Source: Roseibacillus ishigakijimensis (lineage in GTDB: Bacteria; Verrucomicrobiota; Verrucomicrobiia; Verrucomicrobiales; Akkermansiaceae). From it: a stretch of DNA of 39,648 bases. Within the stretch, counting starts at the first letter, position 1, and the number at the start of each line of letters is the position of its first letter. The DNA is taken from NCBI RefSeq assembly GCF_016595415.1, contig NZ_JAENIO010000039.1, positions 1 through 39,648 on the forward strand, read 5' to 3'. A program made the translations under genes and the position numbers. Below are positions 17,401 to 24,164 of this stretch, piece after piece. The notes under the pieces are model-generated. The model was not told the origin of the DNA and made no database searches. It worked only from the letters and a program-made list of their open reading frames with translations.

Positions 17401-20400
17401 GCTTCGCTTTTGTAGCAAAAATCGAGACCGACATCTTCGAGGCCAACGGGCTCCTGAGTGAACATCTCGACTATCCTGAGCGGGGGAGTCTGAGCACTCG
17501 GAAGTCCTTCGACTACGACGACTACGGCAATTCGACTATGGAATTCGACGAGGGTATTCTTGGCGCTGACTACGACGATGAACGGAAAGTGGTCACGAGC
17601 TATGCTCTCGGAGGCGAAGCCTTGGACCGCTGGATCATTTCCCAGCCTGATACCATTCTGACAACTGACGAGAGCGATGCTTTTGTCAATAAGACGGTCC
17701 ACTTTTACGACGGCACCGAATATGAGGGCGTCCAGGGAGAGATTGGAAGCCGAGCTCTCCTGCATCGGGTGCAAAGATACATCGACGCGGAGACTGCCAT
17801 CGATGCCGAGCGGTCCGCTTACGACTCCTACGGCAACGTCACAGGGATGCGCGACCCGGACTATGGGCATGCTGAATACGGAGTAGGAGGAGGGCACTCC
17901 CGCACCATCGGCTACGATGAGACGTTCCACACTTTCCCCGTGTCCGAAACCATCTCGGTCGGAGCAGGCAATCCCGACCTCGTCATGGAGGCGAGTTACG
18001 ATTTTGGTTTCGGCACGGTGGAATCCTCAACGGATTTTAATGATAATATCACCGATTATGAATATGATTCCTTCGCCCGCCTCGTCGCCATCATCAAGCC
18101 GGGCGACAGCGTGGAGAGTCCGACTCTGCTTTATGAATACCAGCCGTTCGACCCACTCCGATCCCAAGCCTACACCTACGCCCGCGATGGTGAGCTGACG
18201 GTAAACGACTATCTCGACCTTGCGAGTCGGGTCATCACCCATGCTCGCGAAGAAGCTGGGGGGGGAGTCTACATGACGCTGGCTTACACCGATGGATGCG
18301 GGAAAAGCATCGCCGAGATTGGGGAAGACGAAGAGTCCGGCCAATGGGTCGTTTCAAAGGCAACCTCCTACAATCTTCGAGGGGCAGAAGCCGCGACATG
18401 GCTTCCTTATCAAGTCACTGCCACCGGTCCGCCTACGTTTGCCAAGGTCTGGCCGGACGGTCGTCCTCCGGCGGGAGAGACGGTCGAGCCGGCCATTGTA
18501 AAGTCTGACCACCTTGCTGATCCCCTGGGACGGGAAATTCGGGTCGTGCAGCCGCCAGAGGACTGGGACGACGACACTCGGATGCAAACGCTGACGCATA
18601 TCCTTCCCTTCGAGAAACGCCTCTTTGACGAGAATGATGCCGATGGCTCCTCCATCCATGCTGGGACTCCGCTGGTTCATTTTGAGGATGGCTTGGGCCG
18701 TCTGGTGAAAGTTCACGAGGTCGTGAAGCTTGATGACGAGGGCGAAGTCTCGGAAACGGCGTCCAATTGGGAAACGGCCTACACCTACGACCTCAATGAC
18801 AAGCTCACTCATATCCTCGATTCCCAGGGCAATCAGAAGCACATGGCCTACGATGGACTCGCCCGATTGACCTTCATGGACGACCCCGACCGAGGGACGA
18901 TGGATTACGTTTACAGTCCGGCCTCCAATCTCGTGGAGACGACCGATGCAAAGGAGCAAGTTATCAAATACACCTACGATGGCGTCAATCGAATCAAGAG
19001 CGAGGACTATCAGGATGCCGCCGGCCTGGAGCCGGACGTGAGCTATCAATACGACGCGGGGGTCGCTGGACTCGATTTCGGCAATGGTTCCAGCGGAACC
19101 TCCGCCAATCCCAAGGGCCAACTCGTCGGAGTCACTGATCTCACCGGAGAGGAGCATTTTTCCTATGATGAACGGGGTCGACTCGTTTGGCAGGTGAAAC
19201 GTTTGCCGGATGTGGTGTTGTCCCAGGTGCTCGTTTCCTACCAGACTCGCTATCAATACGATTCTCTCGACCGGGTCACAGCCATGGTCTACCCGGATTC
19301 GGATGAAGTGGGCTACACCTATAATGCCCGGAATCTTCTCGAGTCCATCGATGGTGAGACCGTCGGCTCCGTCATCTCCGACATCGACTACCGCCCCTCC
19401 TCCCAGCTCGATTCCATCACCTACGCCAACGGCGTCTCCACCACCTACGACTACGACCCGCGTCTCCGCCTGCACGATCTGCAAACAGCAAACTCCCAAC
19501 AGCAGACTCCGCTCATCGACTTTTCGTACACCTTCGACCCCGCAAACAACATCACCCGCATTGATGACGAGCGAGACCTGACCGGAGAGCCAGAGGCCGA
19601 GCAGCGACGAAACACCCAGACCTTCCAATACGACGACCTCTATCGTCTCAACCAAGTCGCCTATCCTCTCCTCGTCGGGGGAAGCGAGGGCACCATTGAT
19701 TACCGTTATGATCGTCTCGGCAACATGTTGAAAAAGGAGTCGAATATCGAGCATTCCGAGAACGGACGGTCCATCACTCATCTCGGAACGATGAGCTACG
19801 GGGGCTCTTTGGGAGCGAGCGACCGGGATGGGGGGAGCACGACCATCGCTGGTCCCCATGCCCTCACCAGCGTGACTGCAGACGGCGGACGAAGCTACCC
19901 CTACGATGCCAATGGCAACATGACCGATATCGACGGCCTCACCTGTGGGTGGGACTTTAAGGATCGTATGATCTCGGCGGAAAACGACCATATGACCGCC
20001 CGATACGCCTACGACTATACCGACCGTCGCGTCATCAAGGAGGTCACCGCAAAGCCGTCGACCGAGGGACTGCACACTTCAAGCTCCCCACAGCAAACGC
20101 TCTACATCAACAAATACTTCGAACTCCGCCCCGGTGAACCGCCAGTGAAATATGTCTGGAGTGGCGATACCCGCGTGGCCCGGGTCACCAGTTCACTGCA
20201 AACCACCGCCGCCACCAAGACTCAGCGGCTTCGTTTGCAGCAAGGGTGGAATCTGCAAACAGTCACCGTCGGGGAAGGGCAGGGCAGCTTGGACCCGGAA
20301 GCGCAGCCGCTACTCGATGCAGCAGTTTGGTGGAATGAGGGAGACGGCGATTGGTCACCCATGAGCGAGGCCATGCCGCCGCACACCCCGGTGTGGCTAC

Positions 20401-21704
20401 ATGCCAATGGGGAAGGTGTGGTTGGCGTCACAGGAAGTCGGGCTCCTCCTGCGGATCAGGCAATTGTCGCCGAGCAAGGGCAATTCGTCCGCAATACGGG
20501 GGATACTCCAATGCAACTTGATGAGCTTCCTGCCGATGCCGACCTTTGGCTCTGGGATAGTGAAAACCAGTCTTGGCAAATCAGATTCGCAGGAGAGCTC
20601 GCGGGCTTTTCGGATTCTCTCCCGGAAGAGCTTCCCACCAGTGCGGCCCTTTATCTGCAAAGCTCGTCCACCGCCGAGCAACTCGACCAAACTCCCGAGC
20701 CTGACCTTCAAGTCCGCTTCTATCATCAGGACCACCTCGGCTCCTCCAGCGTCATCACCGACCAGAATGGCGATCTCTTCGAGGAAATCGCCAACTACGC
20801 CTTCGGCCATCCAAGGCATAAGTATCGTCCGCGAGGTTTGGAGGAAGCCTACGGGTTCACCCAGAAAGAGCAGGATGCGGAGAGTGATTTGCACTATTTT
20901 GAGGCGAGGTATTTGTGCGCGAGTCTAGGGAGATTTAATCGGGTGGATCCGGTGGATGCTGTCTCTGAGGCAGTTCGCATCTGTCTTCCCAAGACTCAAA
21001 ACTCTTATTCATACTCACGAAACAACCCTGTTGTATTTGTTGATCCTACTGGGGCAAGTGACAAATCATCTGTAACTGTGGTAGATGAAAAGGTTGAAAT
21101 TATCAACAAAGGAGGAAGTAAGACGGGTGGCTTTTTTCAAATGAATGCCTTGGAACGAAAGCTGGGATTTGGGGCGAGTATGAAAGAGCAAATTTTCGGT
21201 GCTACTGCTGAAGCGAGTGCCTATAGTATGAAAGGAGGATACCAAATCGGCGGAAAGAATATTAATCAACAATTTTATGGTGAGGTTAAGGCTTTTGCGG
21301 TTGGAGCCGATTTTGGATATGTTGAGGGAGGGCTTGGTTTCGAAGTTAATGCTTGTGTGAAGAAGGGTTCGTTGGGAACTAGTTTTACTTTCGGGAATGT
21401 AAATTGTAAGTTTGAAGTCGAGGGCTGTGTAGGAGGCGCGATTTTTGCAGCAAAGCTGGGTCCAAAGAGCAAAATTGCTGCAAGCTTTCCAGGCATTGGA
21501 GGGGCAGGTTTAGGAGGAGGGTGCGAGTTGGATTTAACTTCTGTAGGGTATGAGAATTTTAGTAACGCTAGTAAGGAACTAAGTAACTTTATTGCCCATC
21601 CCAGCCCGCAAAGTGACGATCCACTTGTTCGGTCATGTGGCTGGAACTTGGGTTGCTATGTCGAAAAAATCGAATCAGCTCTTCAGTCCGGTTGGACGCC
21701 TTAG
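14448..21704 (+). CDS. Exported SpvB/TcB-TcC-like RHS toxin protein
   Basis: A 2418-residue protein with signal peptide (about 1-17). Residues 28-345 are an SpvB/TcB N-terminal domain (ISLPSGPGSIEGLGESFEPQ, LSYNSGLGNSFVGIGWTLSI). About 364-775 is an FG-GAP/VCBS propeller (VDVDGDGLPDIF, VDMNGDRLLDLV, QDFTGDGLADII, YDLNGDGHDDAL). A TcdB-middle segment (RIDNSLGKVTTIEYG, YYDGFEKEFRGFSF-like) overlaps it at about 710-802. YD repeats run from about 1118 to 1858. A GWNL module (1926-2081) is inserted before the RHS core (YHQDHLGSSSVITDQNG, then NNPVVFVDPTGA, ending near 2202). The last ~215 residues are a Gly-rich, beta-type tip of unknown fold encoded by AT-rich DNA. In Tc toxins this arrangement forms a cocoon that encloses and autoproteolytically releases the C-terminal effector. 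No immunity gene follows. Ten consecutive T lie in the signal-peptide codons. Confidence 0.85.
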   Translation: MRRSFFFLVLSGLISAQTPDKSAVKPSVISLPSGPGSIEGLGESFEPQLNTGSSSYAVNFEVPPGRAGLQPSLGLSYNSGLGNSFVGIGWTLSIPQIKRQTDKGFPSYNSSDTFLFNGEELVSLSDGTFRCENETGFQRFKPIDSNNDFLVDAWEMTERNGTRHFFGRHRDESGRWSVVEHPTHAGSDFDRTYCWGLDRTIDLHGNRIDYEYLLGTGMLFPSRVSYSHSGSHEREVTFSYEIRPDAFDDYRPTFSSRVDRLLVGVTMWTSGARVRSYDLEYEHAEGDSSPLSFEEQNARVGAFDLGVSVLKRVVQYDRTGSNYLPPLIFHYSFLGGGLSNASVQDTASVPLLDLASASGEVQIVDVDGDGLPDIFSSEAQGFVRTQQVCFNEGLNGDSEIRFSAPKLVSNSSSIDLSLPGFTMADSQGDGLSDVMHLYDEFSGKRIAVYANRARLDADTGELGFESTPSAPAEVLDSAPAWVDLGNPATRQMDLNFDKVPDFLSAEADFTGLQLSGYYRDEAGNWQLFQTQTSLPTSATFASNGVSNPAVKLVDMNGDRLLDLVYLTTTGSGIGATLNVRYWPYCALGEWGAEREMELSFMDSFQIDGADLRDFYVQDFTGDGLADIIKIDGSGSSSNVTLRANIAGTKWSQPITKTGLPEYRPRAGTNATTFRTADLNGNGSTDLIWRNTGFNNTWKWLDLMPDAGKPNLLTRIDNSLGKVTTIEYGNAHEDYVRAQDAGHPWKTKVPFAMQVVRRMVTTCGYDLNGDGHDDALVSEFKYRDGFYDGFEKEFRGFSFAERVDYGDDFLWDDSLGVIGQSDGWDVGSTPTGQVSGPTLVTRYRFHTGAADQQDNDEEPEFPDAGLVDEFTAKAGREEECLKGRQLLEEKIDPWVLHNTSASDFDKDCASASETGLYASITPDDFVYQRARQFWGVRRLYRPTEELTTWADQDRDGTLTQYGDVAPVPAGRFTSPTVVAGNGRSVSFAFVAKIETDIFEANGLLSEHLDYPERGSLSTRKSFDYDDYGNSTMEFDEGILGADYDDERKVVTSYALGGEALDRWIISQPDTILTTDESDAFVNKTVHFYDGTEYEGVQGEIGSRALLHRVQRYIDAETAIDAERSAYDSYGNVTGMRDPDYGHAEYGVGGGHSRTIGYDETFHTFPVSETISVGAGNPDLVMEASYDFGFGTVESSTDFNDNITDYEYDSFARLVAIIKPGDSVESPTLLYEYQPFDPLRSQAYTYARDGELTVNDYLDLASRVITHAREEAGGGVYMTLAYTDGCGKSIAEIGEDEESGQWVVSKATSYNLRGAEAATWLPYQVTATGPPTFAKVWPDGRPPAGETVEPAIVKSDHLADPLGREIRVVQPPEDWDDDTRMQTLTHILPFEKRLFDENDADGSSIHAGTPLVHFEDGLGRLVKVHEVVKLDDEGEVSETASNWETAYTYDLNDKLTHILDSQGNQKHMAYDGLARLTFMDDPDRGTMDYVYSPASNLVETTDAKEQVIKYTYDGVNRIKSEDYQDAAGLEPDVSYQYDAGVAGLDFGNGSSGTSANPKGQLVGVTDLTGEEHFSYDERGRLVWQVKRLPDVVLSQVLVSYQTRYQYDSLDRVTAMVYPDSDEVGYTYNARNLLESIDGETVGSVISDIDYRPSSQLDSITYANGVSTTYDYDPRLRLHDLQTANSQQQTPLIDFSYTFDPANNITRIDDERDLTGEPEAEQRRNTQTFQYDDLYRLNQVAYPLLVGGSEGTIDYRYDRLGNMLKKESNIEHSENGRSITHLGTMSYGGSLGASDRDGGSTTIAGPHALTSVTADGGRSYPYDANGNMTDIDGLTCGWDFKDRMISAENDHMTARYAYDYTDRRVIKEVTAKPSTEGLHTSSSPQQTLYINKYFELRPGEPPVKYVWSGDTRVARVTSSLQTTAATKTQRLRLQQGWNLQTVTVGEGQGSLDPEAQPLLDAAVWWNEGDGDWSPMSEAMPPHTPVWLHANGEGVVGVTGSRAPPADQAIVAEQGQFVRNTGDTPMQLDELPADADLWLWDSENQSWQIRFAGELAGFSDSLPEELPTSAALYLQSSSTAEQLDQTPEPDLQVRFYHQDHLGSSSVITDQNGDLFEEIANYAFGHPRHKYRPRGLEEAYGFTQKEQDAESDLHYFEARYLCASLGRFNRVDPVDAVSEAVRICLPKTQNSYSYSRNNPVVFVDPTGASDKSSVTVVDEKVEIINKGGSKTGGFFQMNALERKLGFGASMKEQIFGATAEASAYSMKGGYQIGGKNINQQFYGEVKAFAVGADFGYVEGGLGFEVNACVKKGSLGTSFTFGNVNCKFEVEGCVGGAIFAAKLGPKSKIAASFPGIGGAGLGGGCELDLTSVGYENFSNASKELSNFIAHPSPQSDDPLVRSCGWNLGCYVEKIESALQSGWTP
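14459..14468 (+). repeat. Poly-T(10) tract in the RHS signal-peptide codons
   Basis: Ten consecutive T at codons 4-7, within the FFF of MRRSFFFLVL. Slippage in replication or transcription by one base would frameshift the whole 7.2-kb gene a few codons after its start. The reading frame is intact in this sequence. Confidence 0.75.
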
Positions 21705-21727
21705 AACCAAAATAGAAAGTTATCTCA

Positions 21728-22888
21728 ATGAAAATTTCAATCATACTTTTATCACTAGTATTCTGTGCTGCCAAAGCTTCCCCTCAGCTCCTACCCTTCC
21801 AAGGCCACCTCACCGACGCCTCCGGCTCTGCCATCGCCGACGGAGCCAAGGTCGTCCAATTCAAAATCTACGACGCCCCTGTTTCCGGCACCCCCGTGTG
21901 GGCGGGAGAAATTCATAAGCTGTCGGTTAATGGAGGCTTGGTGAACACCATCCTCGGAACGAAGACATCGTTGAGCGACGTGGACTTCGCCGAATCGCTC
22001 TATCTTGAACTTACCGTCGATGCTGACGACAGTGAAACCATTACCGCTGCCGATCCACCCTTGTTGCCCCGACAGGTCTTACTTCCGGCAGTCTTTGCCT
22101 CCGAAGCTGGAGAGGCTCGGGAATTGGATGGGTATGACTGGGCTTCGGTTTTTACGACGGGGGACCCGTCAACTGGCAAGTTGAAACCCGAGATTGTGGC
22201 CGCCAATACCATTCCTGCCAATGCGATCGTTGCGAACAACTCGATCCAAAGTTCACAAATTGCCTCAAATGCAATCAATACAGCTGAGCTGAGAAATGGT
22301 GCCGTCACAGGGGCCAAAATCGCTGACGGCACGATTGAGATGCAGGATTTGGCGGCTGAACTCGTCCGGCAACTCCTGCCTCCAGGAACCATTCAGGCCT
22401 ATGCCGGGACAACCCCTCCCGACGGCTGGTTGATGTGCGATGGTTCGATTGTGACTCAAGCCGAATTTCCTCACCTTTGGCAAGCCATTGGAAGCTTTCA
22501 CGGTGCTGGTAGTCCCGACGATGGCGATTTCCATCTCCCGGATTACCGAGGCCGCTTCCTTCGAGGAACAGACGACCCTGATGGACCGGAAGGTGCGGAA
22601 TACGTCGCAGCAGGGAATGACCCTGATGTCAGCGATTCCGAACGTCCCGCGATGAACTTGGGCGGAAACCAAGGCAACAGAATTGGCTCTGTCCAAGATG
22701 ACGAGTTTGAGAGTCATGAACATGAGCTAGCGAATGCAAATGCCTCGGGCTTGGGGCAAGGGGCTTTGGCACGTTCAAACGTGAGTGTGAGCGCTCCGGG
22801 CGCAATCAACACGTCCAGATGCTATCGCGTCGGAGGCTCTGAGACTCGTCCCAAAAACGTATATGTTAATTTCATCATCAAATACTAG
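21728..22888 (+). CDS. Tail-collar fibre protein, paralogue 4 (N-type B)
   Basis: A 386-residue protein with signal peptide (MKISIILLSLVFCAAKA). The type B anchor has SLSDVDFAESLYLELTVDAD and the AREL(D) block after it. The shaft has ten-residue repeats (QSSQIASNAI, NTAELRNGAV, TGAKIADGTI). The collar (PPGTIQAYAGTTPPDGWLMC, FHLPDYRGRFLRGTDDPDGP) is nearly identical to paralogue 6, but after SHEH (His 330) the tip differs completely until GGSETRPKNVYVNFIIKY. It starts 23 bases after the RHS stop, where a dedicated immunity gene would be expected in a standard polymorphic-toxin locus. The anchor-coding DNA shares a 41-base identical run with paralogue 5. Confidence 0.8.
   Translation: MKISIILLSLVFCAAKASPQLLPFQGHLTDASGSAIADGAKVVQFKIYDAPVSGTPVWAGEIHKLSVNGGLVNTILGTKTSLSDVDFAESLYLELTVDADDSETITAADPPLLPRQVLLPAVFASEAGEARELDGYDWASVFTTGDPSTGKLKPEIVAANTIPANAIVANNSIQSSQIASNAINTAELRNGAVTGAKIADGTIEMQDLAAELVRQLLPPGTIQAYAGTTPPDGWLMCDGSIVTQAEFPHLWQAIGSFHGAGSPDDGDFHLPDYRGRFLRGTDDPDGPEGAEYVAAGNDPDVSDSERPAMNLGGNQGNRIGSVQDDEFESHEHELANANASGLGQGALARSNVSVSAPGAINTSRCYRVGGSETRPKNVYVNFIIKY
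21794..21834 (+). repeat. 41-base perfect repeat, copy 1 (collar anchor coding region)
   Basis: Identical at all 41 positions to 22961-23001. It encodes the conserved PFQGHLTDASGSA part of the anchor domain. Silent identity over this length suggests recent duplication or gene conversion between neighbouring paralogues. Confidence 0.8.
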
Positions 22889-22894
22889 CCAATC

Positions 22895-24154
22895 ATGAAA
22901 ACAACCATCCCCATTCTCATTGCCATGGCGGGCCTTGCTCCTGCCGCCCCGCAGCTTCTGCCCTTCCAAGGCCACCTCACCGACGCCTCCGGCTCTGCCA
23001 TTGCCGACGGCGCCAAAGTCGTTCAGTTCAAAATCTACGACGCCCCCGTTTCCGGAACCGCCGTCTGGGCGGGAGAAGTTCATAAGCTGTCGGTGAATGG
23101 TGGATTGGTGAATACGATCTTGGGGACGAAGACAGCATTTCCCGAGCGTTATGCGGCCGAGACAAAGATTATGTTCTCAGAGCCGCTGTATGTGGAAGTC
23201 ACGATTGATGCGGATGGAGATCAAACCATCACTGCAGCTGACCCGCCACTGCTACCGAGGCAGGTTCTACTTCCAGCAAACTTTGCCCACGTGGCGATGA
23301 GTGCCGAGACGGTTGAGGGTGTGGACCTTCTACAAGATGATATGACGGGTAAAAAACTCAATCCAAGTGTTCTTCAGGAGGGGTCGATTCCAGGTGGGGC
23401 TCTTGTGAGCGATTCGGTTTCCGCAGTAGAGATGGCAGAGGGATCAGTCGAATCTGAAGAAATCGCAGACGGCTCAATTCAGCGTGTTGATCTTTCTCCT
23501 GAAGTTATCACAGCAACGGTCCCAACTGGGAGCATTATGCCCTTCGCTGGCCCTGAACTGGACCCAGTGAGTGGACTTAGTAATATACCAGATGGCTGGC
23601 TCCTTTGTGATGGCTCTGCGTTGTATTCGGGCGATTACCAAAGTCTTTACGAGGCAATCCATCAGCAATGGGGAGACGGAACTGAGGCTGGTGTGGACGC
23701 GCTCTTTTCTCCAGTCATTGGCGGTGGCAATGTCACGGATTTCAATTTGCCCGACCTTCGTGGGTATTTTCTAAGGGGAAAAAGCGGTCCGTCTGGAAGA
23801 GACCCGGACGCGGCAGATCGAGATGATACAATGGATGTTGGAGGTAATATTGTGGATTTGGAGATTTCCGGCCAGAAAACAGGAAATGAAGTCGGATCGG
23901 TCCAAGCGCATGAATACGGGGCTCATGCTCATTTGATGATCAATCCCGGAGCAGACAATAGCGGAGGATCCCCTAATCCTTCGAATGGCGCAGGGAACTC
24001 TCCCCATATACTTAACACTACGGGGGCCTATGGAGGCTACAACTACCGGTTGAAAGGAACCAGCGGTCTGCCGACTCAAGGTTTGACTAGCAAGTCAGGA
24101 GGAAATGAGACCCGGCCGGCGAATGCCTACGTAAATTATATAATTAAATATTAA
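22895..24154 (+). CDS. Tail-collar fibre protein, paralogue 5 (N-type A)
   Basis: A 419-residue protein with signal peptide (MKTTIPILIAMAGLAPAA). The type A anchor has AFPERYAAETKIMFSEPLYV and NFAHVAMSAETVEGVDLL, like paralogues 1 and 3. The shaft carries EGSI, AEGSV and ADGSI units. The collar, however, matches paralogue 2 (DGWLLCDGSALYSGDYQSLY, DFNLPDLRGYFLRGKSG), and so does the tip (YNYRLKGTSGLPTQGLTSKS). HxH is AHAH (His 344). It ends GGNETRPANAYVNYIIKY. Anchor type and collar type have therefore reassorted within the family. It starts 6 bases after paralogue 4. Confidence 0.8.
   Translation: MKTTIPILIAMAGLAPAAPQLLPFQGHLTDASGSAIADGAKVVQFKIYDAPVSGTAVWAGEVHKLSVNGGLVNTILGTKTAFPERYAAETKIMFSEPLYVEVTIDADGDQTITAADPPLLPRQVLLPANFAHVAMSAETVEGVDLLQDDMTGKKLNPSVLQEGSIPGGALVSDSVSAVEMAEGSVESEEIADGSIQRVDLSPEVITATVPTGSIMPFAGPELDPVSGLSNIPDGWLLCDGSALYSGDYQSLYEAIHQQWGDGTEAGVDALFSPVIGGGNVTDFNLPDLRGYFLRGKSGPSGRDPDAADRDDTMDVGGNIVDLEISGQKTGNEVGSVQAHEYGAHAHLMINPGADNSGGSPNPSNGAGNSPHILNTTGAYGGYNYRLKGTSGLPTQGLTSKSGGNETRPANAYVNYIIKY
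22961..23001 (+). repeat. 41-base perfect repeat, copy 2 (collar anchor coding region)
   Basis: Second copy of the 41-base identical run at 21794-21834, in the same position of the next paralogue. Confidence 0.8.
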
Positions 24155-24164
24155 AACAACCATC

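Noticed and set aside
16398..20075. Long minus-strand open frames (510 and 573 codons) opposite the RHS gene
   Set aside because: They are antisense to codons of a clear SpvB/YD-repeat gene, translate to Val/Ile/Gly-rich sequence without domains, and arise from codon bias of the sense strand.
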